Assembly: GCF_000214595.1 (NCBI RefSeq) | Contig: NZ_AFIG01000001.1 | Span: 1 to 64,000 of the forward strand | Direction: 5' to 3' | Length of the DNA stretch: 64,000 nt | Origin: Methylophaga thalassica MP | GTDB taxonomy: Bacteria; Pseudomonadota; Gammaproteobacteria; Nitrosococcales; Methylophagaceae | In this document: positions 28,912-37,284 of the stretch, piece by piece | Layout of the letters: every line of letters begins with the position of its first letter | Position numbering within the stretch: the first letter of the stretch is position 1 | Notes under the pieces: model-generated | Databases searched by the model: none | What the model saw: only the letters and a program-made list of their open reading frames with translations | What the model was told of the DNA's origin: nothing | Program-made: the position numbers and the translations under genes

Positions 28912-29346
28912 CTAGACAGCTGTTTCGTATGCAACCTGTTCCAGCACAAACTCGACACGTTGACGTACTTTTTCACGTGTCTCACGAAATAGGGCTATCA
29001 CCTCTTCTTCTGTGCCTCGCATTTTTGCAGGGTCAGGTAGAGGCAGGTGAACCTTTACCGTATGGGGACTAAGCAATGGACACTGCTCTTCAGCGTTGTC
29101 ACACAATGTCACTAACAAATCCGCCCATTCCAGCATTTCGCCGTTCACACGGATGGATTCCTGCTGAGAAATATCAATCCCAACTTCAGACATGATTTTA
29201 ATCGCGCGCTGATTTTGCCCATGCGCTTCTATGCCAGCAGATTTAATCTCGACTTCTTCGCCGGCTAATGCTCTTGCCCAGCCTTCGGCCATTTGTGAAC
29301 GGCATGAATTGCCTGTGCACAAGAACATGACTCTTATCTTTTCCAT
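28912..29346 (-). CDS. arsC: Arsenate reductase, thioredoxin-coupled ArsC type
   Basis: Low-molecular-weight phosphatase-fold arsenate reductase. Start 29346 (MEKIRVMFLCTGNSC) follows AAGGG and gives 144 residues. The P-loop CTGNSCRS carries Cys10 and Cys15. Cys82 and Cys89 (LCDNAEEQCP) complete the relay set used by the S. aureus pI258 enzyme, at the same residue numbers. No arsR or arsenite pump is adjacent. A phosphatase role is less likely because the relay cysteines are present. Confidence 0.88.
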   Translation of the reverse strand: MEKIRVMFLCTGNSCRSQMAEGWARALAGEEVEIKSAGIEAHGQNQRAIKIMSEVGIDISQQESIRVNGEMLEWADLLVTLCDNAEEQCPLLSPHTVKVHLPLPDPAKMRGTEEEVIALFRETREKVRQRVEFVLEQVAYETAV

Positions 29347-29495
29347 TTCTAACCCTTTTTTTATAGCAGGCCGACCATAACAAACCAATATGACAAAGCA
29401 GTTACGGTGACATAACATTTTGATTTATTGTTAATTCCTAATTCAGACTTGAAGCGAACAGCATCGCTTCTGTTAAAATGCCTGTTTATCAAAGA

Positions 29496-30185
29496 ATGAA
29501 GATCTCAATTGTGAAAAAACTTATTGGTCATATCCTCATTTCAGCAGCGCTGCTGACACCTATCTTCGCCCAAGCACAGACTACGCGTTATGTGTCGGAT
29601 AAACTCGAAATTACCATGCGAAATGGGCAAGGAGTGAAATTCAACATTCGTAAAATGCTGGAGTCCGGTACACGACTCGAAGTATTGGAAACCGACCCGG
29701 CAGGTTATTCAAAAGTCAGAACCACCGATGGTGTTGAAGGTTGGGTGTTAACCCGATATCTAACCAATACCCCCAGCGCGCGCGATCAACTTGAAGCCAG
29801 CCAAAAACGTGTTGCCAATCTGGAACTGGAAATTGCGAAATATAAAGAAGAGATATCGTCTTTAAGTGATCAGAACTCTGACGTTGATACACAAAATATG
29901 TCGTTAAAAGAAAAGTCACAACGTTTGAGTAAAGAACTGGACGACCTCCGTCGTACCGCGTCAAATGCCGTGGCTTTAGATAACGAAAATCGCCAACTGA
30001 AAGAAAAGCTGCAGGAAATCGATCACGAAAATCAGTCTCTGGTTATCGAAAACAATGCATTGAAAGATAACAGCACTCGTAGTTGGTTTCTGGTTGGCGC
30101 CGCAGTGTTATTTGCCGGAATTCTGTTAGGCATTATTCTACCTCGATTAAAGGTTCGTAAAAAGGATAGCTGGGGCAGCCTCTGA
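29496..30185 (+). CDS. TIGR04211/YgiM-type SH3 domain protein
   Basis: An exported protein of 229 residues. It has a signal peptide ending at about AQAQ, a bacterial SH3 domain (about 30-95, with TRYVSDKLEITMRNGQG and GVEGWVLTRYL), a long coiled coil (about 100-195), and a C-terminal membrane helix plus basic tail (LVGAAVLFAGILLGIILPRLKVRKK). This is the YgiM layout. Start 29496 is preferred; ATG 29478 and GTG 29511 are alternatives. Function is not established. A terminator follows at 30209. Confidence 0.88.
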   Translation: MKISIVKKLIGHILISAALLTPIFAQAQTTRYVSDKLEITMRNGQGVKFNIRKMLESGTRLEVLETDPAGYSKVRTTDGVEGWVLTRYLTNTPSARDQLEASQKRVANLELEIAKYKEEISSLSDQNSDVDTQNMSLKEKSQRLSKELDDLRRTASNAVALDNENRQLKEKLQEIDHENQSLVIENNALKDNSTRSWFLVGAAVLFAGILLGIILPRLKVRKKDSWGSL

Positions 30186-30208
30186 TAACAGATTATTATC
30201 TCGTCAAT

Positions 30209-30237
30209 AAAAAAGGACGCATCGAGCGTCCTTTTTT
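30209..30237 (+). terminator. Intrinsic terminator after the SH3 protein gene
   Basis: AAAAAAGGACGC pairs with GCGTCCTTTTTT around ATCGA. The symmetric A/T flanks also allow termination of the hugZ fragment coming from the right. Confidence 0.88.
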
Positions 30238-30255
30238 CTTCCTACAACCAGTCTA

Positions 30256-30496
30256 TTAAGCACGCTTTTTGTGTCCATCTCTCAGATGAGACAAGCCTTC
30301 TCCAGCTAAAGAGCCACCATCAATCTGATACGCCTTACCAAAGCCTTTCACATAACGGCCACCGATAGGGTTTAGCTTAAATAACTTAAAATCGCTCAAT
30401 TGACTTAAGTTTTGTATGCGATCGCCATGACGATCGGTTAAACACTGAATACCCACATCCCAGTCTGCAGAATCGACTGGCAATAGTTCTGTGGTC
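30256..30496 (-). pseudogene. hugZ 3' fragment (haem-use protein), cut by the transposon
   Basis: About 80 codons remain. The sequence ELLPVDSADWDVGIQ followed by LSQLSDFKLFKLNPIGGRYVKGFGKAYQI resembles the C-terminal domain of HugZ-type haem utilisation proteins (pyridoxamine-phosphate-oxidase fold). The 5' two-thirds are missing and the frame runs into the transposon end. The apparent start codons lie inside the transposon repeat, so no functional product is expected. The partner haem gene hmuV is likewise broken on the other side of the element. Confidence 0.7.
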
Positions 30497-30504
30497 GGAC
30501 TAGC

Positions 30505-30542
30505 GGGAGCATTTGAACAGAAACTTACGGTATCGCCCTCGC
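30505..30542 (+). repeat. Left terminal inverted repeat of the transposon
   Basis: The outer 27 bases match the right end with one mismatch; the inner 11 are less similar. A second block of similarity (CAAACCGTAAA near 30553 and its complement near 36590) continues the repeat inward. Outside it lies GGACTAGC. Confidence 0.85.
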
Positions 30543-30629
30543 GGAGCCAGCTCAAACCGTAAAACCCTGTACAAAATCACCCTGGTCGCTTTATCTCTGA
30601 ATAATCCTCATGATGATTGCTCGCCATTT

Positions 30630-31205
30630 TCAAGGGTTCTTCCACTGGCTGCCTTTGGCGGCATCAATGTACTTGTAGAGCGTGGGCTTTGAAATCCCCA
30701 TCATTTTGCAGATTTGATCCACCGTGTGTTTCTTCTCGTCGTATAACTTCACGGCCAGGGCCTGTTTGTCTTTGTTGAGTGCTTTGGGCCTGCCGCCTTT
30801 TCGTCCACGTGCTCGCGCCGCCTGGAGGCCTGCCTGGGTACGTTCGCGGATCAGGTTACGTTCGAACTCGGCTAACGCACCGAAGATATGAAAGATTAGC
30901 TTGCCGGAGCTGGATGAGGTGTCGATGGCTTCCTGGAGGCTCTTCAAGCCAATCCCCTTGAATTCAAGCAACGTCACCATCTCGATCAAGTCTTTTAGTG
31001 ACCGGCTGAGCCGATCTAGTCGCCAGACCACTATGGTGTCACCGGCTCTCGCATACTGCAAAGCCTGGTGCAGTCCTGGTCGTTCAGCTTTGGCACCGCT
31101 AAGTTGATCCTCGAAGATATTTTCACACCCAGCTTGGCTGAGAGCATCTCTTTGCAAGTTGAGGTTTTGATCATCGGTCGAGACTCGTGCATAACCAACC
31201 AGCAT
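30630..31205 (-). CDS. tnpR: TnpR serine resolvase
   Basis: Site-specific recombinase that resolves Tn3 cointegrates. It has 191 residues, with the N-terminal catalytic motif VGYARVSTDDQ (nucleophile Ser9) and the conserved arginines in VVWRLDRLSRS. FGALAEFERNLIRERT follows, and the C-terminal helix-turn-helix is near TVDQICKMMGISKPTLYKY. Length and layout are normal. It is transcribed toward the left end, away from the putative res region. Confidence 0.95.
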   Translation of the reverse strand: MLVGYARVSTDDQNLNLQRDALSQAGCENIFEDQLSGAKAERPGLHQALQYARAGDTIVVWRLDRLSRSLKDLIEMVTLLEFKGIGLKSLQEAIDTSSSSGKLIFHIFGALAEFERNLIRERTQAGLQAARARGRKGGRPKALNKDKQALAVKLYDEKKHTVDQICKMMGISKPTLYKYIDAAKGSQWKNP

Positions 31206-31521
31206 ATGCTTCTCACTCTCCAGGCAAACTTTACAAATTTCGGGCTTCTTCCGCCGAGCCTAAAAAGTTGGCGGTTATCGCAGCTACCCGGTCATCACTC
31301 AAAAGTTAATATACTCGTTGGGCAAAAATGAATATTAACATTGAAATATTGACCCAGTATATTAACTTCACCTCTGCTGCAATTCCGTTGCCTTTTAAGG
31401 GTCGTACGGATTGGTTAATAAAACGAGGGTTTTCTTTACCGCTCCAAAATCAGAGCGTTCTATAGTTATTAGAATTACATTATAATTGAATTATCATAGT
31501 TATGATGTGAGGAACTTAAAG
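31206..31521. other. Putative res/regulatory region between tnpR and the RHH gene
   Basis: About 315 bases without a gene. It contains an inverted repeat (AAGTTAATATACT at 31303-31315, AGTATATTAACTT at 31356-31368), well placed for a resolvase crossover or binding subsite. Further on, AT-rich sequence with AATTATCAT (31489-31497) precedes the RHH gene. Subsites II and III could not be drawn confidently. Confidence 0.55.
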
Positions 31522-31719
31522 GTGGAGAACAAGACAGCGCGTTTTACCGTATTGATGGACCCACGAAAAAAACAAGCCTTCGAAAGACTGTGTGCTTCCC
31601 AGGATTTAACCCCGTCTCAGGTTGTCAGGCAGCTGATCCGCGAATACCTGGAGAAGCACGATGTGAGTTACTTGGAGGATGAGTCAAATGCAGTCAACAA
31701 TCCGCAGGTGAAACTTTAG
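31522..31719 (+). CDS. Ribbon-helix-helix (CopG-like) regulator
   Basis: GTG 31522 with GAGG 9-12 bases upstream gives a 65-residue protein. Its core TARFTVLMDPRKKQAFERLC, then LTPSQVVRQLIREYLEKH, fits the beta-strand plus two-helix RHH fold used for DNA binding. An in-frame TTG further upstream is less likely. Its stop overlaps the convergent sulP stop by 4 bases. An autoregulatory or transposition-control role is inferred from shared AT-rich motifs at 31489 and 33510. No toxin partner is visible. Confidence 0.8.
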   Translation: MENKTARFTVLMDPRKKQAFERLCASQDLTPSQVVRQLIREYLEKHDVSYLEDESNAVNNPQVKL

Positions 31720-33485
31720 TCACAATCTTTTTTGCTGCGTTGCTCAGACGATGACAAAAAATATTTACGGCTAGTATTAAGAAATTGTTGAACAGGATCG
31801 CTTTCGGCTACTTTCTGGCTATGTTGCTCCTCTGCGCTTTCATTTCGACGCGTTTTCAGAAAATCCAATGCCTCATCAAAACTAGAGAAATGGTTCGTTT
31901 CGCCAATTAAATTGATGATCCCAACCTTTATTAATTTATCCCTGACGCGACTGTTAGCGCCGGAGAGCATGACATTGACTCCGCGTTTTTGAAGGTCTCT
32001 TATGACTTCTTCCAGCGTTTGTAACCCCGTTATGTCAATAAACGGCACCCATTTTAAACGAATGATCAGATGCTGCGGGTCCGTATGGGTTCCAGCCAAG
32101 GCTCGTTCGAAATTTTCAACCGCACCAAAGAAGAAAGGGCCTTCTACAGCAAAAACCAACACACCTGGTGGAAGGTTAATAAAGCCTTTATGAGAAAATT
32201 CCTGTGTCAGTTCCTGCTCGGTAGACTGTCGCACTTCGACGCTGGTAGCCATTCTCCGAAGAAAATGGAGAGTTGCCAATATAACACCAATATTGACCGC
32301 GACAACCAGATCCGCAAATACGGTCAGAGTAAAGGTCACTAACAAGATGGCAACGTCTGCGCGAGGTGCACGGCGCACCATTTTAACAAAATGCTTGGCT
32401 TCACTCATGTTCCAAGCCACTACAAAAAGTATGGCCGCTAATGTTGCGAGTGGAATATGCACGGCCAAGGGAGCTAGTAGCAGCAAAATAACAATCAACG
32501 TAATCGAGTGAACAATACCAGCAATAGGGCTTGTGCCACCATTGCGAATATTGGTCGCTGTTCTTGCAATTGCCCCAGTCGCTGCAAAACCGCCAAAAAA
32601 AGGCGCGATAATATTTGCCAACCCCTGGCCAACCAGTTCCTGATTGGAGTCATGCCGAGTGCCGGCCATTCCGTCAGCCACGACGGCAGACAATAGAGAC
32701 TCTATGGCGCCTAACATGGCTATCGTAAAAGCCGGACCAATCAATTCAATGACTTCTCCCCACGTGATAGAAGGAGCGGCAAACTCTGGTAATCCGTGTG
32801 GAATGCCGCCGAAAGCCGTGCCAATCGTCTTTATACCTTCAAACTGAAAGGTTATTTGAATTAAGGTTGTCACGACTAAAGCTACCAAAGGGCCTGGGAC
32901 ACGCTTCAGACCAGGCAGTTTGGGACTGTAAATGACCAACGAAATTGCGAGCACAGCTAATAAAGTGGTTGCGAGGTCAAACTGGGGAAATACCTGCAGT
33001 AAGTTATACAGTTTGGTGTGAAAGTGCTCCCCGACTACCTCGGGCAGCCCAAAAAAATATTTCCATTGTCCGACCCAGATAATGACGCCAATTCCGGCTG
33101 TAAATCCAACGATGACAGGATCCGGGATAAACTTTATGATACCGCCCATTTTCGCCAAGCCAAGCAACAACAAGATCACACCTGCCATCAGGCTTGCGAT
33201 CTGCAAACCTTCAATACCGTATTTTGCGGTGATCCCAGATAAAACGACAATAAAAGCGCCGGTGGGGCCGGCAATTTGAAGTCGGGTTCCCCCAAATATA
33301 GATACAAACAAACCGGCAACAATTGCGGTATATAGGCCTTGTTCGGGTTTCGCACCCGATGCAATCGCAAATGCCATAGCAAGAGGTAAAGCCACAACAC
33401 CAACAATCACGCCTGCAACAATATTGCTAAGCCAATGATTTCGGTTAAGAAGCCCCGCTTTTTTTGCCTCCAAAATCGCTAACAT
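31716..33485 (-). CDS. SulP-family anion transporter with STAS domain
   Basis: An inner-membrane transporter of 589 residues. Ten or more hydrophobic segments cover about 20-420, with SulP signatures ALPLAMAFAIASGAKPEQGLY and AGPTGAFIVVLSGI. A cytoplasmic STAS domain follows at about 440-550 (FIDITGLQTLEEVIRDL). Substrate may be sulfate, bicarbonate or another anion; the sequence does not decide. It is a passenger gene of the transposon, divergent from tnpA and convergent with the RHH gene. Confidence 0.93.
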   Translation of the reverse strand: MLAILEAKKAGLLNRNHWLSNIVAGVIVGVVALPLAMAFAIASGAKPEQGLYTAIVAGLFVSIFGGTRLQIAGPTGAFIVVLSGITAKYGIEGLQIASLMAGVILLLLGLAKMGGIIKFIPDPVIVGFTAGIGVIIWVGQWKYFFGLPEVVGEHFHTKLYNLLQVFPQFDLATTLLAVLAISLVIYSPKLPGLKRVPGPLVALVVTTLIQITFQFEGIKTIGTAFGGIPHGLPEFAAPSITWGEVIELIGPAFTIAMLGAIESLLSAVVADGMAGTRHDSNQELVGQGLANIIAPFFGGFAATGAIARTATNIRNGGTSPIAGIVHSITLIVILLLLAPLAVHIPLATLAAILFVVAWNMSEAKHFVKMVRRAPRADVAILLVTFTLTVFADLVVAVNIGVILATLHFLRRMATSVEVRQSTEQELTQEFSHKGFINLPPGVLVFAVEGPFFFGAVENFERALAGTHTDPQHLIIRLKWVPFIDITGLQTLEEVIRDLQKRGVNVMLSGANSRVRDKLIKVGIINLIGETNHFSSFDEALDFLKTRRNESAEEQHSQKVAESDPVQQFLNTSRKYFLSSSEQRSKKDCD

Positions 33486-33509
33486 GGTTGTGCCCTACAC
33501 TGGAATAAC

Positions 33510-33540
33510 ATGATAATAATATTATCATATAATTATCATG
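33510..33540. promoter_or_regulatory. Palindromic operator-like site between sulP and tnpA
   Basis: ATGATAATAATATTATCAT (33510-33528) is a perfect 9-bp inverted repeat around one base, followed by another ATTATCAT copy (33532-33539). The same word occurs upstream of the RHH gene (AATTATCAT, 31489). Probable binding site of the element-borne RHH regulator, placed to affect both divergent genes. Confidence 0.6.
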
Positions 33541-33566
33541 TATCAGCAATTGGTATACTTGATGCT

Positions 33567-36509
33567 ATGACTGCGGCTCCAGGATTCCTTAAAACGAAAA
33601 AACGCTATCAATCCATTGCGCTACCTCATGATTTCTCCGATGAGGAAATGGTCAGAGACTGGACGCTATCGGAGGCAGACAAGAAAGAAGTCAATCGCTA
33701 CCGCACCAACTCCCGCTTGTTCATTGCTATTCAACTTTGTGCCGTGCGCCTGTATGGCCGTTTCCTAGTGGAGGTCAACGATCTGTCGCGACGCATTGTA
33801 AGCTACCTAAACAGCCAGCTCGAATTACCACCATCGCTGACCATCAACACCCCGGATCGGGATGCCACTTTTTCCGAGCAACGCAAAAACATCCTGACCT
33901 ACCTGGGCTTTTCCAAATACGATGACAACGCCGGGGCCTGCTTGGAAAAGTGGTTGTCGAAACAGGCCGGGCAAGGTTGCTTACCGGACGAACTGTTTTT
34001 GCGGGCAGAGCAGTATTTACTGAATGCCAAGGTGATCCTGCCAGGACCAAGTGTTATGGAACGCTTGATTATCAGTGTTTGCTCTGATGTGCATGAGCGA
34101 CTGTTTGAATCTCTTTACCAGCAATTATCAGCGGAAATCCGGCGAGCCATCGATGAGCTGTTGACCGCCGTACCTGGAGATCAGCGTTCACTGTTCTACC
34201 ATCTGAAAGAATATCCACCTTCGGCCACCATCACTTCGATTCAAAGCTACTTGGAGCGGTACTGGTCTCTTGATGGTACCGGCATCGATGCCATTGAATC
34301 CCGAATCGTGGATCCGGCCTTTATGGATTACCTCTACAAACTGGCGCGCCGTTACAATGCCAAGGACATCAAACGGTTCAAGGAAAACAAACGCTATTCT
34401 CTGATGCTGTGTTTCCTGCTGGAAACACGCAAGGTAGTGCTGGATCACCTGGTGAAAATGCACGACCAGTACATACTGGATATGCTGCGTAAGGGAAAGC
34501 AGGTTCACGAGAAAAAGCACCGTGAATTTCGCAAACGCCAAAAGAAAGCCATCGATATGGTGCTCAATGTCACCCACTTGCTCCTGGAATGGCCAGATGA
34601 CAGTCCGTTGAACAAGGTGGATTTGTGGCAACGTATTGATGAAAAGAAGCTGCTGGAATCCGTAGATGATTTACATATCTTCAAGCGCCTGGAAGAGCGC
34701 GGCTATGGTAATCTGCTACTGGCCCGTTATCCCAGTTTGCGCAAGTATTTCCCGGAATTCCTGCACCTGCCGTTCCAGGCCAAGCCCGGTAGCGAACCAC
34801 TCCTGAAGTCCATACACCTGATACGCCAGCTCGACGCCGGTGAACTGAAAATCCTGCCCGAAGATGTGCCGACTTACTTCATTCCCAAGGAGCTGCGACG
34901 CTGCCTGAAAGGCAAAAACGGCAAAATCCAGCGCAACGCCTGGGAACTGGGCGTGGCGATGGCTATGAAGGAGGCTCTTCGCTCCGGGGACTTGTTTCTG
35001 CCCAAGAGCAAACAGCACGTCTCTTTCTGGGATTTGATGCTGAACCCGTATCGTTGGGAGGACACCCGCGAAGCCGCCTACAAGGACCTTCAGCAACCGT
35101 TCAAAGACCAGGTAAAAGCACAATTGATTCTGCAATTCCACCAGAGCGTGGGCGAAGCAGACAAGCGTTTCGACCTGGATACCTTCGCTGTCATCAAGGG
35201 TGGCAATCTCAAGCTGAAACGCGACGACAAGGCAGAAATACCGGAGGCGGTAAAGAAACTCCAGAAGGTCATTGATGCCAGTATGCCTACCATTCGCATT
35301 GAGCAATTACTGATGGAAGTGGACAGGGAAACCAATTTCAGCCGCCACTTTATCCCGGTACAGCAGCACCATTCCAGGCCGAAGAAATTTTACAAAACGC
35401 TGATCTCAGCACTGATCTCCCAAGCCACTAACCTGGGCGTGGTAGCGATGAGCGCGAGCGTCGATGGTGTGACAGTGGATATGCTGCGCCACGTCTTGCA
35501 GTTCTACGTGCGCGAAGAAACCATCACAGCGGCCAGTGCCGAGATTGTGAACCAGCATCACCAGTTGCCGTTTAGTGTGGTACACGGCGCTGGCCAAGTG
35601 TCGTCATCGGATGCACAACGCTTCCGTATCCGGGCCGACAGCCTGTTGGCGGCTTACTATCCTCGATACTACGGCTACTATGAGAAAGCGATCGGCATCT
35701 ATACCCATGTGTCCGATCAATACTCGGTATACAGCACCAAGGCCATTTCCTGTAATCCAAGGGAAGCCCTGTACGTTCTCGATGGCCTGCTGGAAAACAA
35801 TACGATCTTGCAGATCCGCGAACATACTACCGACACCCATGGCTACACCGAAATCATCTTTGCGCTGTGCTACTTGCTGGGGTACTACTTCATGCCCCGG
35901 ATCCGCGACCTCAAGGATCAGCAGCTCTACCGGGTGGAGCGCAATGTCAATTACGGTGTATTCACCCCTTTACTGAACAAGACGGCGGATTTGGATATTG
36001 TTGAAGAACAGTGGGATGAAATGATTCATGTAGCCACGTCGTTAAAAGAACGTACGGCACCGGCGCACGTAATTGTGGAGCGGCTGACCAACAGCTTTCC
36101 CTCTGACAGGTTGGCGAAGGCCTTCACCAATCTGGGCAGGATCATTAAAACCGAGTACATCCTGCGTTACATTACCGACAAGGATTTGCGCCGAACGGTT
36201 CAACTCCAGCTCAACAAAGGTGAGTACCGGCACAATCTTCCACGCTGGATCTTCTTTGCCAACCAGGGTGAGTTCACCACCGGTGACTACCTGGAGATCA
36301 TGAACAAGGCGAGCGCGTTGAGCCTGGTATCCAATGCTATCTTGTACTGGAACACATCCAGGATCAGCAAAATCGTCGATGAACTCCGAAAACAAGGTGA
36401 GACAGTAGACGATGACCTTCTAGCCCATATCTCCCTATTGCCGTACAAACACGTGTTGCCGAATGGAACATACTTTGTCGAAGGAGAGGCTAAATCCGAT
36501 GATGAGTAA
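33567..36509 (+). CDS. tnpA: TnpA transposase, Tn3 family (DUF4158 type)
   Basis: Start 33567 (MTAAPGFLKTKKRYQS) gives 980 residues, normal for Tn3 transposases. An earlier ATG lies inside the palindrome and is unlikely. The N-terminal DUF4158-like region is at about 1-170. The C-terminal DDE domain shows VVHGAGQVSSSDAQRFR, REHTTDTHGYTEIIFALCYLLG and PRIRDLKDQQLYR. No stop or frameshift was seen, so it looks functional. It ends about 95 bases before the right repeat. Confidence 0.93.
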   Translation: MTAAPGFLKTKKRYQSIALPHDFSDEEMVRDWTLSEADKKEVNRYRTNSRLFIAIQLCAVRLYGRFLVEVNDLSRRIVSYLNSQLELPPSLTINTPDRDATFSEQRKNILTYLGFSKYDDNAGACLEKWLSKQAGQGCLPDELFLRAEQYLLNAKVILPGPSVMERLIISVCSDVHERLFESLYQQLSAEIRRAIDELLTAVPGDQRSLFYHLKEYPPSATITSIQSYLERYWSLDGTGIDAIESRIVDPAFMDYLYKLARRYNAKDIKRFKENKRYSLMLCFLLETRKVVLDHLVKMHDQYILDMLRKGKQVHEKKHREFRKRQKKAIDMVLNVTHLLLEWPDDSPLNKVDLWQRIDEKKLLESVDDLHIFKRLEERGYGNLLLARYPSLRKYFPEFLHLPFQAKPGSEPLLKSIHLIRQLDAGELKILPEDVPTYFIPKELRRCLKGKNGKIQRNAWELGVAMAMKEALRSGDLFLPKSKQHVSFWDLMLNPYRWEDTREAAYKDLQQPFKDQVKAQLILQFHQSVGEADKRFDLDTFAVIKGGNLKLKRDDKAEIPEAVKKLQKVIDASMPTIRIEQLLMEVDRETNFSRHFIPVQQHHSRPKKFYKTLISALISQATNLGVVAMSASVDGVTVDMLRHVLQFYVREETITAASAEIVNQHHQLPFSVVHGAGQVSSSDAQRFRIRADSLLAAYYPRYYGYYEKAIGIYTHVSDQYSVYSTKAISCNPREALYVLDGLLENNTILQIREHTTDTHGYTEIIFALCYLLGYYFMPRIRDLKDQQLYRVERNVNYGVFTPLLNKTADLDIVEEQWDEMIHVATSLKERTAPAHVIVERLTNSFPSDRLAKAFTNLGRIIKTEYILRYITDKDLRRTVQLQLNKGEYRHNLPRWIFFANQGEFTTGDYLEIMNKASALSLVSNAILYWNTSRISKIVDELRKQGETVDDDLLAHISLLPYKHVLPNGTYFVEGEAKSDDE

Positions 36510-36605
36510 TAATTCCTAAGCGTATGTTTTCTTACCGCTGGACTTCACTGGTTATTTTACAGACAGGGTAATTCTGCTCAGAAATTTACGGTTTGGGATG
36601 AACCG

Positions 36606-36643
36606 ACAAAGGGGAAACCGTAAGTTTCTGTTCAAATGCCCCC
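36606..36643 (-). repeat. Right terminal inverted repeat of the transposon
   Basis: Complement of the left end over the outer 27 bases with one mismatch. It ends in CCC at 36643, followed by GCTAGTCC, the reverse complement of the eight bases outside the left end. Host hmuV codons resume by 36649. Confidence 0.85.
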
Positions 36644-36648
36644 GCTAG

Positions 36649-37275
36649 TCCATCACTAGCGAGTGGAAACCTAGCTCAGGCCATGTTTTTTTACATGGTA
36701 AAAATGTGAATGAATGGTCTCGTCGAGAGCGTGCGAAACACTTAGGTATTTTGCCCCAATCATCACAATTAACCTTTCCCTTTAGTGCAAGTGAAGTCGT
36801 GGCGATAGGTGCGACGCCGCTGTCTCTATCTGCTGATGAGTTAGCTCAGCAAACACGATTTTGGATGGAAAAAACCGATACCTGGCAATTTGCCGATCGG
36901 TTGTTCACCAGCCTCTCTGGTGGAGAGCGGCAACGCGTGCAGCTAGCGCGAATATTACTCCAGGTATCACAAGCCGAAAAACCACCTGTTGTTTTGTTGG
37001 ATGAACCCACATCAGCACAAGACTTAGGTCAACAGCATCATTTATTACAACTCGTTCGTCAGCTTAGTCATGAATCACAATTCTCGATCGTGGCCATTTT
37101 GCATGATCTTAACCAAGCAACGCGTTATGCCGATAAGATTTGGTTGCTAAATCAGGGTAAAATGTTTGCTCAAGGTTCACCACAGGCGATATTAACACCT
37201 GATACCGTCAGTGCGGTCTGGGGTTATATTCCTGAGAAACTGATCACCCAAGCAGGAAACAACGTTCTAATTTAA
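36649..37275 (+). pseudogene. hmuV 3' fragment (haem ABC transporter ATPase) without Walker A
   Basis: The HmuV-like reading frame resumes at 36649 (SITSEWKPSSG), continues through LHGKNVNEWSRRERAKHLGILPQ, the signature LSGGERQRVQLAR, Walker B LLDEPTSAQD and the switch His in AILHDLNQATRY. It stops at 37275. The first ~45 residues, including the P-loop, lie beyond the transposon and are gone, so it cannot bind ATP normally. A GTG at 36706 could start a truncated product. hmuT and hmuU are absent. Confidence 0.82.
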
Positions 37276-37284
37276 TGACTTTAT

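Larger units (their letters stand above)
30505..36643. mobile_element. Tn3-family transposon with sulP passenger gene
   Basis: An element of about 6.1 kb bounded by inverted repeats (30505-30542 and 36606-36643). It carries a serine resolvase, a res-like region, a ribbon-helix-helix regulator, a SulP anion transporter and a Tn3-type transposase. It interrupts a haem-use locus. Codon and base use in the transposase is more GC-rich than the host genes. No 5-bp direct target repeat is visible at the ends. Confidence 0.88.

Noticed and set aside
30497-30555. Intact 99-residue gene at the left end of the transposon
   Set aside because: Its first ~18 codons come from the transposon terminal repeat; only the downstream part matches HugZ, so it is a truncated gene.
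33510-33566. Earlier ATG for the transposase
   Set aside because: It lies inside the perfect palindrome at 33510-33528 and adds a short peptide without family support; ATG 33567 fits better.
34188-35306. Minus-strand open frames inside tnpA
   Set aside because: They are shadows of the GC-rich transposase coding sequence; no domain, start site or codon pattern supports them.
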